64,000 nt of DNA from Meghimatium bilineatum. Lineage: Eukaryota; Mollusca; Gastropoda; Stylommatophora; Philomycidae. Below are positions 22,735 through 34,299 of the stretch, piece after piece. Numbering within the stretch: position 1 is the stretch's first letter; each line of letters opens with the position of its first letter. Where the stretch lies: positions 67,723,591 to 67,787,590 of the forward strand of contig CM067298.1 of NCBI GenBank assembly GCA_034231615.1, read 5' to 3'. Both the position numbers and the translations under genes were made by a program. The notes under the pieces were generated by a model. The model was not told the origin of the DNA and ran no database searches. It worked only from the letters and a program-made list of their open reading frames with translations.

Positions 22735-23215
22735 TTCTTTGTCAATTACTATTGTATGTGTTTATTTAATTCATGCGTTATTCCGGTACTATCATATGGA
22801 TGTGGGAGCTGGAAAAGCTCTTTATCTTCAGAAAAGAAATTACTGAGTTTCGAGAGCAAATGTCTTCGTAGGATAACTTACATCCATTGGAGTGAATTCA
22901 AATCGAATGATAAAATCAGAGAAGAGACACATCAAACTTTCATCACAGATGTTATCAGAAAACGCCGTTGGTCCTACATCGGGCATGTCCTACGCGCAGA
23001 CATCAACGGAATACACCACCAAATCTCTTACAAAACCTACAGGCAAAAGAGCCAGGGGTAAACCAAAAGAAACATCAGAAGAACAATACTTAGAGAAAGT
23101 AAAACAATCAATATCCATATTATTCAAGAACTCACAGAATAGCTTTGAACAGACATAATTGGAGATATCTGACCTCTGCCCTATGCGCTAACTTCAGCGC
23201 AAAAGAAAAATGAAT
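22735..23215 (+). pseudogene. LINE RT C-terminal fragment nested in an opposite-strand LINE
   Basis: Frames 22732-23061 and 22892-23158 overlap and are offset by a frameshift near 23040. They contain SCVIPVLSYGCGSWK, ESKCLRRITYIHWSE, RKRRWSYIGHVLRAD and GKRARGKPKETSEEQ, ending near a degraded LTSALCA tail. This is the RT thumb/C-terminus of yet another LINE family, related to the piece at 17.3 kb. Its ends interrupt the older minus-strand LINE. Confidence 0.78.
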
Positions 23216-24039
23216 GAATGAATTGTAGGTGTGAGTTCATCTCTGCTGATATCCATTATTTTTGTCCTTTTTGCATTGCGGAAAAGATGTATATCGCTAT
23301 GATGTTTAACTGACATAATTATGTGTTCTAAACCCATGGGTTTCCTTGGTATTAGGGTGGTATCATCTGCATACCTGGTTTCTAGACTGTATGCCCTCCG
23401 ATGGGTCTTCTAGTATACTTTCGCATGATATTTTCTGCGTATGTTTCTTAACAGATGTGGTGAGAGGATGCATCCCTGTCTAACTACTTTTGGGACCTTA
23501 ACCCAGTCAGATTTCTCCCTCGAGGCGGACAGAAGCATTTACTACTGATAAAGCATTTTAATGGGCGATATGAGATGGTGTGGGTAGCCCATGTTTTCTA
23601 TTATATTCCATAATTTCTTGTGTTTTACGTAATCAAATGCCTTTGAGTAGTCTATGAAACAAATGTATATGTGTGCATTAAACCATCTGCGCTTCTCTAT
23701 TATATTTCTCATGTTGAAGATGTGAAGACGGGATTGCAAATTAACTTTTTATACAATCTGCGTCCATAACATATTTTTTGACGTCACTGACTGTCGGCTG
23801 AGTCCTAGGTACACAATGGTTGACGTAATTGTAGGTTTGTTGGGCTTACTTGCGACCGATAAAGATGGCATATGTGTTACAGTTGCAAGTAACGCTGTCG
23901 GATGCAAAGATGTGCGCCCCACTCATTGATGGCCTTTTTCACAGTCTTTCTTTATATGATTATTTAGTGTTGACTTTTTCCACTCATACAACCGTCCTAA
24001 ATAAATATATCCACCCACTGGTGGATAATTATCCTCTTA

Positions 24040-24480
24040 TTGCCCATGCCGCGTGGCGTTGATTTCCACAGCCTTCCATTTCATGTGATGTCAATCATTT
24101 CCGATATCCATGTTCTCCCATGCCACAATGCTAGGATGTCGAGCATTTTCTCTCTTGGTCTTCTCCTACACCTCTTGCTCTTCAACTTGACTGTTGTTAC
24201 AATATGTTCCATCTTTCCTCTTCTCATGTGTCAAAAAAAGTACGCTGTCTCTTTCTGATGCGGATAAGCAGCGCTCTGTTTGAAATAACTACTTTCAAGA
24301 TATTTGCAATACGTTTCCTTTTATCTAGCCATGGTGTTCTTAACATCTTCTATAAGGCAGGTTGGGTGGAAATGACTGTCTTCTAGCGTATCTGACGTAT
24401 TCTGTCCATGTTTCACGGGCATAAAGAAGTAAAGGTATTACTGCTGCCTGGTAAACTGTGAATTCGGTGATAGCTATTAT
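24040..24480 (-). pseudogene. LINE RT C-terminal fragment
   Basis: On the minus strand from 24465: EFTVYQAAVIPLLLYARETW, then degraded sequence, then MRRGKMEHIVTTVKLKSKR, REKMLDILALWHGRTW and a short end near 24050. This is the RT tail of an RTE-like LINE, with stops and frameshifts. Confidence 0.75.
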
Positions 24481-24595
24481 TTCTCTCCTGTCTCATACAT
24501 TTTTGCGCAGTTTTTAAACTGTGCCACTACTTTTCGCTATTCATAACATATAGTATACAAGCATATAGACAGAACACATAAAATGTAGTCATGTG

Positions 24596-24830
24596 CCTAT
24601 GAAGTGTTCATTCATGACAGCTCTGCAAAACATATGTAGTGTTTGTTCATGGCAGCTCTGCAAAACATAGTCTTCTAAAACATACGGTTTTAGTTCATAC
24701 CGGTTCTACGGGATATGTCCCTACATTCAGTTTTATTTCATGGTGGCTCTGCGGAATATATGATGTTTTTTTGTCATGGCAACTCTGCAAGACATATGCA
24801 ATTTTCATGTTGACTCTGTAGAAAATAAAC
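24596..24830 (+). repeat. Degenerate minisatellite (~35-45-bp units)
   Basis: About five to six imperfect units share TTCATGRCAGCTCTGCAAAACATA. The best two are adjacent at 24605-24670; later units are diverged. Confidence 0.75.
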
Positions 24831-25169
24831 AAGACTCAAACGCAGCGTAGATAATCTACTTCACTGTAGATTCAAAATATGCATTTGTAAATGCGACCTT
24901 AATGTCTTGTATCTAGCCTGCGACCTCTTTAGCGCAAGGCAAAATGGTTTTACTACTAAACCGCGGATATCCGCTTGCATAAAAGAGATGGAGAAAATAT
25001 TATTTTCTGAATATGTTTGAAATATTCGCCAATTTTTCGCGTGTAAATCCTTCTTTTTTAATAAGTAATTTGATGAATATTTGTGAAAAGACGTTAAGCG
25101 TTATCATTTGTTACATAAACCACTTTTGAAATTCAGTTTGATGCATTTTCATTTTAAGAAAGTGTTCAA

Positions 25170-25370
25170 TGATAACAGCGTAAACTTGTGTTGGTGTTTG
25201 GACATGTAACGAGACACGACTCACTGTCTAAAATTATTTTGCAAGGAACAATCGAGGGTAGAAGGAAAAGAGACGGTATAGAACATCCTAGATTGATAAC
25301 ATCGAGGAATGGTCTTGGGTAGAATTTTTCTTCACATCTCCGAATGGCCGAGGATAGAGGTACTTGGAAC
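25170..25370 (+). pseudogene. LINE-2 family 3' end, old copy
   Basis: Degraded frames read FGHVTRHDSLSKIILQGTIE, then a GRR-type basic block and RMAEDR. These align with 37980-38160 of the young LINE-2 copy. The very 3' end is missing. Confidence 0.72.
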
Positions 25371-25879
25371 ACCCCAAAAACATTTCAAACCTCTACCCCA
25401 TTATCTACGGGCCTGACTGCTTTATTATCTGTTTTAGTCCTCTTATCTCTTCCTATCATACTAATATAATATGTGTCTCTTTGTGTGGTATTATTCTTTT
25501 TTTGTTTGTCCTGATTGACTTTTTAGTCCAAATGCCGTCTGTTTGTGTGGTTGCTTTTAGCATGTCTCTACTTAATGACAACATTTGTTACCTATTTCCG
25601 GTTCTTCATTTATTGCCCTGTGTTGTTTCAGCACTCACACCCCTAAATACGTTGGGTTGTTTCCTGACACTGAAGAATTAGGTCCTTAGACAAGCTAGAC
25701 ACATGATAATCACTTTAGATGTTTAGTGTTTACTATGCTGTGCCGTTCTAACCAGTCTCCGCTGTTGATATGCTGGATGCCTCATTTTTATTTCACAAGA
25801 TGCTGTAAGCTTTTTTTTATAATTGCAGATAGTTAATATAATTTTGTTTCTGCATTGTATTTCCATGTATCATGGTTTA
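25371..25879. other. No recognisable gene; pyrimidine-rich
   Basis: A 105-codon hydrophobic frame (25364-25681) arises from T/C-rich sequence and has no family motif. A loosely similar T/C-rich stretch occurs at 53540-53870. Probably non-coding. Confidence 0.4.
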
Positions 25880-26225
25880 TGCCAGAAGTTTTCAATTGTC
25901 TTTAACAAGCACATATAGCACTTTTTTTAGGCCACATTGATAATGTAGCCTACACAATTCTGCATTACCAACATCAGACAAAAGATGCCAGTAATTGATC
26001 ACAGAAGAAGAAGAAATACAGAAAGACACACACTGTATGGCTATGTGATTTCTCCTTGATTTTCCAAGCATATCTCGCATAATTGATATGTGGCATGCCC
26101 GTGCATACCTCAGAGTGAGTTCTGACATAGACCACCCACTACACAGTGAGTTCCCTCGTGTGAATGGTAGCAGGCTCAAGAGAGGCAAATCGTAGATGTG
26201 TCGTGTCGAGGATACAGTTAAACAA
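25880..26225 (-). repeat. Dispersed repeat also at 350-560
   Basis: The minus strand from 26215 downwards matches 359-440, and a further block matches 490-528 in the opposite sense. The minus frame 25892-26188 has no clear domain. It lies immediately left of an RNase-H LINE fragment and may belong to that family. Confidence 0.5.
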
Positions 26226-26345
26226 ATTTCCCCCCCCCCCCCCAGAAGGCATAACTCCTGACGTGGAATGAATATATTCCTAAGCCCCCCCCTCCCAAGA
26301 AGGCATAACTCCTGACGTGGAATGAATACCTATTCCTATGATCTT
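26225..26345 (+). repeat. Two-copy 56-bp tandem repeat with poly-C
   Basis: The unit AGAAGGCATAACTCCTGACG continuing TGGAATGAATA occurs twice, each preceded by a C-run (26230-26244 and 26285-26296). It abuts the RNase-H LINE remnant that starts at about 26338. Confidence 0.85.
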
Positions 26346-27045
26346 TCAAGAGGCAGCCAAGACTGCCATTACACTCAATAGAAAGTGCAGGGAACATAGC
26401 CCCGTGAGCGCGTATTGCGGTATTGCGGCGGTCAATGCACTCATCTGCGAACATCCCGATGACACAGATTTTTTGATTTACACGGACGGGTCGGCCATTC
26501 CTCACCACCGGTGCGCTTGGGAATTTACTGCCGGAACTGACTGGAATCGCAAGCTCATTTCCATATGTGCATACTAAATTACTCAATGAATATGATCTAA
26601 AAAGTCAAAACAGATGATGTACGTAGGGATGGTGGAGTCATTAGATAGATCTAAAATGCAGACATCACTACGGAAACTAACGCGTATCTTTGTCCCCGGA
26701 CACGAGGATGTGGAGGGAAACGAACGGACCGACCAATTGGTTAACCTCGCCACCATAACAGATAATCAGCTTAGGCCTATAGACCGAACAGACATGTTCA
26801 TTACTCTTCATGAGTCCGCACAATCTGAGGATTTTGATATGAATGACCATGAGTCAATATCGAGAATGTGTGAATTTGTTTTGAGGATGGGCGTGGCTTG
26901 TAGAGAACACCTGACAAAGATTTCAAAACAAGCAGTGAACCAGCATAGAACTGGAACCATCAGTCGTTATACTCTGAGAGATTTACTAAAGGGAGATCTG
27001 AGCACCTATATGGACATGTCCGGTGAGCGAAGAGTATAATCAGCA
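26338..27045 (+). pseudogene. RNase H domain of an I/Jockey-like LINE, broken
   Basis: The frame 26338-26577 contains FLIYTDGSAIPHHRCAWEF, the catalytic Asp strand of RNase HI. After degraded sequence the frame 26614-27039 contains TRIFVPGHEDVEGNERTDQL, the C-terminal RNase H block (WVPGH.G..GNE.AD), then a C-terminal tail. One central frame break is present. A sister copy lies on the minus strand at 28.4-29.0 kb. Confidence 0.8.
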
Positions 27046-28289
27046 TATCTAATATTTAATAAAAAAGAAGAAATACGCCGTGCACGAAGGATAGCACTTT
27101 CCAATGTCTGAAAACCTATTTCGTTTTGTGGGATTCTTTACTTATGGATTACAGTAATGTTACTTACACGCGTTAGAATACTCAGAATAGTTCTTAGACT
27201 ATACTATACTTATACTATATATTATTATGTGGAATATGCGCGCTGGTACAATAATCAAGAATAATTATTACATGCCCTACATCTGTTTCAGAAGAAACGA
27301 TATAATTACAAATTGTTCAATGTTCATGTAAACCGTGTACAATAAATCATAAGGTTTTGAAAGCTTGCTAGGGCCTAGGCTACTGATTGCAAATTTCGTC
27401 GATCCAAGTTCTGAGTTCTGCTTGAAGGTGAAGTTCATTCAAGTAGGCTTTATTGAATTTAATGCTGGTGATTGCGATTTGACATTCATATTTATATAAA
27501 ATTAAGAAGTTATTAACTAAGAGTATGCTCAGTTGTGTGTGCAACTGTCTAGGTACTTGGACAAAATTTTCAAAATAATTTGTTGTGACTGTGCAGTGCA
27601 GATGAGGCCCAAGATCTGATGTGCTGCGGTTCGTGCTGCTTGCTCACCTTGCTGACAGCAATTTAGCAAAGTTAAATCAAACATTTACATAGGCATATAT
27701 CATAATATATGACATATGATCATTGTTCAGAGATCATATTTCCATCGGAATCGATGACCATAGGCATATCCCAATGATGTCCAGGCTATCTCAAATTATG
27801 AGACTTACTAATCTTACTACATGGGCGCATTTATTCTTGAAAATTCTAAAACACTGAACGTGAGTTAGGGAGTTTCCCAAACATTGGACTTTTTTTTGTA
27901 GGCCCTACACCTTGTGGTGAGGTACTCTCAACCACAGGCACAAGTTACCCCAATTTGATTGTATCAAATTTTTTTACCATAAAAATAATGGAAATCATGG
28001 TTCAGGTAATCCTGCCATGATGACTCAGAAAATTATATATTAATTGTCCCACACAAGCAGGTCACACAATGTATAACAGTATTTGGATGTGCAAGTACTT
28101 ATAATTATAATCATTGTATTGTAGGCCTAGGCTCTTAATTGAATCAGCACTCCATAGGCCTATTTATGCCCTAGACCTATAGATAAATATCTAATATTCC
28201 CTAGGCTAGTTAATATTGAACATAATAATGAATAGGCAGTTAAGTTAGCCATATTATTTTATTTTGATAATAAATGATGAAATAATTAA
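27046..28289. other. No recognisable feature
   Basis: AT-rich sequence with several TAGGCCTA-like words and no coding resemblance. Confidence 0.5.
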
Positions 28290-29100
28290 TAATCCCTTTG
28301 GCCTTAGTTGTGAACAGGTAGCTCTTGACAGCCCATAGCCTTTCTAACAAAGCACAGGTTCTAATCATTTGTGTTATCTAATGTGACACTGTCCCATATA
28401 AGGTTTCAAAGGTTAGTTAGTCGTTGGATCATCATCATGCAAACTGGGCACATCCATAGTTGCTCCAATCTCTTTCTTAGTGTATCCGCCATTACACTTC
28501 TGCTGACAATACTGGTCCTCTGCCTGTTTTTTAATCCTGGCCATAAAAAATGAATCATCATCCACGCTAGTCTCACTCTCACGTGCTAATAACTCTTATG
28601 GAGTTCAAAACGTCAGCTCGATCCGTTGCCCCAGTTGTGTATGATGCCAGTTGATCTGCTCTTTCATTACCTCAAACACCCACATGTCCTGGCACGAAAA
28701 TTAATGTAACTATTTTCAACCTCGCCTTTCTCAAGGCCTCAATCCACTGTTTGCGAATGAGACAGACATGTACCTTCCTAATCATACTAATAGTCACTCA
28801 AGATGAAGACCTGTGTTGCCTTCTGTGTACCTACCCACTCAAATGCCATAATCTCACAGTTCTATCAGTGTATATAATCACATCCTGCTAAGTATTATTA
28901 CTACTCTCATTAAGATTCGAAATCTGTGGGTAGACCTATCCATTCCGCACTTGCTGCCACATCTTACAGTCTGCACACACTTTGTATGACATCCTCAGCA
29001 TGATCCATTCATGACTTCCCACAAAATCCATACGATTTCAACGGTATTGATGTGTGAGGGGGTTTATGGATGCATATTTAAGTCCTAGACTTACATTACT
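28290..29100 (-). pseudogene. RNase-H LINE fragment, sister of 26.3-27.0 kb
   Basis: On the minus strand a DVIIYTDRTVRLW remnant (near 28880) precedes WIEALRKARLKIVTLIFVPG (about 28755-28690). GNERADQLAS follows, then a GATDRADVLNS block matching the sister's IDRTDMFITL region. The end (TAGCTCTTGACAGCCCATAG at 28319-28338) recurs at 43889-43908. Many stops. Confidence 0.75.
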
Positions 29101-29470
29101 TTCCATACATCACAAAATTTCTCCTTAAAAAAATCTGATTTCCTTATGATTAATACTCATGAACAACGTCAATAGACTATTTGAATGGTGCGGCTACTTT
29201 TGAACAACATACTATTACTTGCGAGCTATTTTTAGTAACACTATTGCTTTGGTTGGCGTACTTCTGAAGTATCATGGCGGTTTCAACGATTGTTGAAGTT
29301 GGTCACCAAGGTTATATAACAAATTCAACAACCATTGAAAATGGTCTGTACAGTGTTAATTAGAAGTAAGAAAAGGCAGTGAATAGGTGAAAATTTGTCA
29401 AAAAGAAAATGTCTCTGACACATGTAGTTCTTCTGCGTTCGCTTTCATATAACCACAACAAATATATTGT
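29101..29470. other. No gene; imperfect palindrome near 29280-29345
   Basis: TTCAACGATTGTTGAAGTTGG and TTCAACAACCATTGAAAATGG are loosely complementary and similar to each other. No other structure was seen. Confidence 0.4.
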
Positions 29471-30700
29471 GTGATTTCCACCGGGGAGCATGAAGTACGT
29501 TGTGCTACAAGTTCCACAGTAAAACGGTGTTATTTACACCTTGGTTCGCCACTCTGTGGTCTGGGCGTCCGAGATCCAGCACATCCATTTCCGTCATGCC
29601 TTTAATTCAGGTGGACTTCCCTAGTCCGTGACAGCCTGTCTATCTGTCGCCGGACACGCGGGTGTGTAGTGACTCTTCGCAGAGACATTTGTAGTTCATG
29701 TCTATCTCGCATGAGGTGTTCCACCGCCTATGACCTTACCTCGTGTAATTGGACGTACTGTACCTGTGCCCATCGGGTACTAAACCGTTTCTCATCCGCG
29801 AGCCTGGTTCCATATGAGGAAGAACTCAACAGAAGAGTTGGACCCTGGCTCTTTTGCCTTCTTAGCCGAGGTGTCGTTCACCGACATCGTGAACCCCTCT
29901 CCCAAGTTCGAGTCTCACACCACGCGTTTGAGAGCAAGGTGTTCTCGAGCTGAGCTACCTTGTCCCAATAGCGCCTGAGCCCATCAGGTACTGAACCCTT
30001 TCTCTCTGCGAGTGTATTTCTGTTATAGGAAAGCTTGACAGTAGAGTTGGGCCAGGGCTAAAATCGTTGTCTCTTTTGTGCCTGAGCCCTTTGGGTACGG
30101 AACCCTTTCTCTTCGTGAGCATGTTTCCGGTATAGGAAGGCTCGGCATTAGAGTTAGGCCAAGTTTTCTTGCTTTTCCGGACACCCATGATTGGGTCTGG
30201 GTCTCTGCCTATAAGGAGCACAGGTTACAAGAAGCTCGCCTCGAGCTAACAGAGCTTGTAGTTCCCCTTTCCTTGGAACTTTTCACTTTCTATTTGCAGT
30301 TGGCGCTGCCCTCCGGCACTGTTCTACCCTTTCATTGTACTTAGTATGAAAACTATTCATCTCTCGCCATGCATCTATCTTTTTGTGCCTTTTTCGTTGG
30401 CCGCCCCCCCAATGTTCGGACTGGATTGACTAGCGTCACTGTATGCAGACAGTGTCACTGTATGTTTTGGTGTCTGAGATATTGTCTGTTTCTTATGCAG
30501 TCAAATCTCTTTCCATCAGCTACCTCAACATTCTCGTACATGATCCCCAAATGATTTAGCCAGAATCAGCACGGCCCGCTGTATTTCTGTTTCCAGGGTG
30601 CACCGTGTGGAGGTACATTAGGGATCTTGGTTATCTGCTAACTCTGGGTTCGCCGAGAGCATTGCTTTCCCTTTGCACCCCACAAATGTAGTTATACAAC
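29471..30700 (+). repeat. Dispersed repeat family R, copy 1 (~1.2 kb)
   Basis: It starts GTGATTTCCACCGGGGAGCA and ends near TTGCACCCCACAAATGTAG. Copies occur at 40231-41380, 56090-57315 and 61536-62475 (plus) and at 39446-39745 (minus, partial). Inside are three imperfect tandem units of about 100 bp (near 29764, 29968 and 30080) sharing GGTACTGAACC...TTTCTC and AGAGTTGG. GC content is higher than the surroundings. No long frame is shared between copies, though a short string ending QGAP.GG....LVIC is readable in all. The class is unknown. Confidence 0.8.
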
Positions 30701-31300
30701 TGAGTAAAGAATCATGAATGGACTGACATTAGGACAGGTGACGGTGCAACAATTTGTCCAGTTTCACCCAAAACTGCAAGAAACAATCATATACACAGAT
30801 ATAATGGCTCAGTTATCAGAGAAATTAATCAGTGTGAATGGGAATTTGTTGCCTACAAGGATGGCAGAAAGATGCTTAAAAAATTGTCTGCCTACTCTAC
30901 ATCGAGCATGAAAATGGAAATAGATGCAGTGATGGCAGCTCTCAATATACTAGCCTGGTCATGCAGAGGTCAGAGACAGTGAAGAGTAGTAGACTGATTG
31001 TGGGTAATGTTGTAGTTGATTGCATAGTCCTGAAAAAGGACGGATTTAATGGCACTTTTTGATTTACTATGCAATGAAGAAGACGATGCTGGAGGTGATA
31101 ATGTGCATATATAAGAATGATAGAAATAGGGATTACAGGTGGTGAGGGTAGAGAATGTTTTCCAGAAATATCTGAAGATCACATAATCAATATATGATTA
31201 GGACTTTGTCTGCATACTTTTGGATGGCTGCTGGAGCGGAACACTTATGGAAATGTACCATGATACTCGCTTCTAGTCAAGAATCACAGATTTGTAAATT
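30701..31300 (+). pseudogene. Decayed RNase-H LINE remnant
   Basis: The frame 30714-30911 contains ETIIYTDIMAQLSEK, resembling the RNase H first strand with the DGS motif lost. A MKMEIDAVMAALNIL block follows (near 30915), the position of the second catalytic Glu. The end (GGAACACTTATGGAAATGTACC, 31236-31257) resembles 38724-38748. Confidence 0.6.
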
Positions 31301-31950
31301 TCCCTTTCTCTTGTATATGTGAATAATGGAGTTATCCTTAAAAATCTTGAGCAATCATTTCCTGGTTACACATTATCGGAAAGAATTCTGTCAATTTAAT
31401 TATCACAGCGGTGCTGTACATAAACTACTTCTGGAATGGATTCTGGACTAGTTGATTTTTCTGTAGACATGTTTAAAATAAGCCTTCTCTACCTCAGCCA
31501 AGCAAGGGGGTGGAATAATTGATGATTGCATAAGATGTGTAATCATCTCAACATTTATGATGATTTAAATATATTCTACTTAAATAATGTACACTGGCAA
31601 AACATGCAGCTAATTGTTAAAATTAACCAAGTCTGATTTGATTTAGCTACCAAAACAATGGGTGCTATCAAAATATATGGTAGTCATAGGCATTTTGTTT
31701 AGCAGTATATATTTATAAAGAGCTGTTTGCAGTTGTTTATTTGATAATAGATAATATATGTACACTTGTAGATGTTTGCATAGAAAGATTTTGTAGTAGA
31801 TTTTGGTCCACACAAGATCTGAAGTATTAAAATGGTGAATGATTGGATATATATATATATCATTTGTTATGCTTGTAATAATGAATATGGTAGTTGCTTA
31901 TTTCGCAGAAAAGATGTTAATTCAATATTTATTGCATTTTTATTCTTTCA
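31301..31950. other. Upstream region of TRMT1; no clear feature
   Basis: AT-rich sequence with a short TA run at about 31851-31860. A polypyrimidine tract ending TTCTTTCAG at 31943-31951 is a good splice acceptor just before the TRMT1 start codon, so a 5' UTR exon should lie upstream. I cannot place it or the promoter. Confidence 0.45.
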
Positions 31951-31971
31951 GTAACATTCTTTGTTATTTGA

Positions 31972-33377
31972 ATGTTGGCAAAGGTGCTTCCTCGAACTTT
32001 CTATGAGTCTCTTCAGTGTCAAAGATTACGAAATATATACAAAATCCAACAGTGGAGCTATTGCTTAAAATCTTTAGAATTGCCACAGTATATACAGAAT
32101 TCAAAATATAACACTGGATTTTGTCTATACAAAGACCAACATCTTGCAGTTTGTGATACAAGTGAAAACTTGCTACAAAGAAAAACCACTATGGAAGATA
32201 ATGCAGATATAACTGATGTCAATGAAGGCCTAGCCAAAGTGGTGCTTCCTACTTCAGTGTTTTACAACCCAGTGCAAGAATATAATAGAGATTTGACAAT
32301 AGCAATAATTTCTGAATTCTCCTGTGAAAATTTTCAGAAATCAGCTCAGAGAAAGACCAAGAGTGGTGCAGTGGCAGATAATGAAACAGCTGAAAGTGTT
32401 ATTCCCCCTGAGGCTGGGAAATTTTATGAAAATGGTATTTCTATTTTTGAAGGTCTTGCTGCTTCAGGATTAAGGTCTGTTAGGTTTGGACTTGAGATAC
32501 CTGGAGTCAAAGAGGTTATAGCCAATGACTTTGACAAAACTGCTGTATCTTTTATTGAGAGAAACATTAAGAAAAATGGAATTGATCACATAGTCAAATC
32601 AAGGCATGGTGATGCAGCTATGGGAATGTATGAGCACAGAATTGAGAATGACAGATTTGATGTGATTGACTTAGATCCTTATGGTAGTCCAACTATATTT
32701 CTTGATGCTGCTGTCCAAGCTGTAAAAGATGGAGGTCTTCTTTGTGTTACATGCACTGATGCTGCTGTTTTGTGTGGCAATGCCCCAGAAAAATGCAATG
32801 CTAACTATGGATCTGTATCCTTACGGTCAAAATTTTGTCATGAAATGGCCATAAGGATTATTCTTCAATGTTTGGACTCACATGCAAATCGCTACTCAAG
32901 ATATATTGTACCCTTAGTTTCACTTAGTGTTGACTTTTATTTCCGAGTATTTGTGAAGGTCTACACAGGACAGAAACAGGTGAAGCATTCTTCTGCTAAG
33001 AGAGCTATGGTTTTTGAATGTGTAGGTTGTGGAGCCCACATGATACAGCCAATGGCTGAAGCTATCCCAACTAAAGGAGAAGGCAACTACAAGTTCATGC
33101 CTGGCAGTGGACCAGTTGTCCAACAGGCATGCCAGCACTGCCATCATAGACATCGGATGGGAGGCCCGATTTGGTCTGCTCCGATACATGATAATGAATT
33201 TGTGAAACGAGTGATAGATAGGGTTAAAACTGGATCCCACTCCTTTCATACCGCGGATCGCATTGCCGGTATGCTGAATGTAGTCTTAGAAGAGCTGCCT
33301 GAAGTACCCTTGTATTATGTGCTGGATGCTGTCTGTGGTGTGTTGCACTGCACACCTCCAAACATGAAAGTATTCAG
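31972..33377 (+). CDS. TRMT1: TRMT1, tRNA (guanine-26 N2)-dimethyltransferase, coding exon 1
   Basis: This enzyme methylates G26 of nuclear and mitochondrial tRNAs with S-adenosylmethionine. The exon encodes residues 1-468 plus two bases of the next codon. Visible marks: a 73-residue basic N-terminus suited to a mitochondrial signal; Met74 as a possible internal start for a nuclear/cytosolic form; FYNPVQEYNRDL (98-109); SAM-fold EGLAASGLRSVRFGLE (160-175); catalytic DLDPYGSP (233-240); LLCVTCTD; and zinc-type cysteine pairs CVGC (350-353) and CQHC (387-390). The exon ends ...TTCAG with donor GTCAGT at 33378. An acceptor at 31950-31951 precedes it. The frame is intact with no damaging change. 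Exons 2 and 3 complete about 591 residues, slightly shorter than human TRMT1. A single 1.4-kb coding exon is larger than usual. Confidence 0.95.
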
Positions 33378-33390
33378 GTCAGTGTTGTAG

Positions 33391-34290
33391 GACTGAAAAA
33401 TTATGTCATAATACTATCACTTTATTACTGCAAAAGATTTCTATTTTATGCTTGAAACATTTGTATAATGTGTTTATTTACTGTTTTTCTGTTATTGGTA
33501 CATTGCTTCCAAAAGAAAGAATCATCCTAGTAAAGCTGCCACGGTATCTGGATAAATTTATTGTATCTGTTAAGATTATTAATCTGGATGAGCATAGGTG
33601 TCAACTATTATGGATTGTCCATAATTGATACAGATTTACAGTGATGTGTATCTCACACACACGTATTGACAGGCACACAAAAAAGGTTGGGGAGAGGGGG
33701 GTTAAATTTCAGTAATTATTACTAATACTGGCGTTTTTTTATAAGAGTATGCATATACATTTTACAAAATACAAATTTATGAACAAATAAATGGGAAGCT
33801 ATATTTTTTTTAGAGAAATTTATTGTACATGTTAAGATTATTAATCTGGATGATATGTACAGAAATTTATTGTATCTGTTAGGACCCAAAAGGGGAGCAA
33901 AGAATAGTGAGATTGTTACCTCAACATGCATATGAGAACCACTGTTTTAAAAGTCCTGCAAAGCTCACAATGAAGAATGAGATTACAATATTCTAAATCT
34001 ACAATCCACAATATTCTCTATATTTTCTTCTAATTCTCTTGCTCTAATTCTAATCACACATTTAAAAAACAGTAGCATAATATACTGTAAGCTTTTCCAC
34101 ACAGTGACTCATTTAATTTTGTTTCCGGTTGTCATAATGTGACTACATATTTCCAAGTTTACTTTTCTGTTTTCTTTATTACATGGTTTCAATGGTGTGG
34201 TTAGCACATTACTGGTGACAGTGTGATGTCAAATTTAGTTCCAACCTGTAGGATCTGTGTTTTTTATTCTTTGTCGATTATAGAAGGAGT
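33391..34290. other. TRMT1 intron 1, left part, with short direct repeats
   Basis: A block TTATTGTATCTGTTAAGATT plus ATTAATCTGGATGA is at about 33557-33591. Near-copies lie at 33820-33853 and, partially, at 33864-33882. Otherwise AT-rich, with nothing coding. Confidence 0.55.
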
Positions 34291-34299
34291 GTAAAGAAA

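Larger units (their letters stand above)
21910..23815 (-). pseudogene. Decayed LINE reverse transcriptase hosting nested insertions
   Basis: Reading leftwards on the minus strand: RT palm YICFIDYSKAFDYVKHKKLW (23739-23542), a GCILSP block near 23470, TRYADDTTLIPRK near 23370 (catalytic YADD intact), a CEYLGSSINTTGDC block near 22700, then ENEKKISSFEMKCYKKV (about 22270) and a C-terminus ending ALRTLFCK plus stop near 21917. Together these form one LINE C-terminal two-thirds in several frames. It is interrupted by a plus-strand LINE fragment (22735-23215) and a minus-strand SINE (22330-22575). Confidence 0.8.

Noticed and set aside
25364-25681. 105-codon hydrophobic protein
   Set aside because: Arises from pyrimidine-rich sequence; no motif and no conserved partner.
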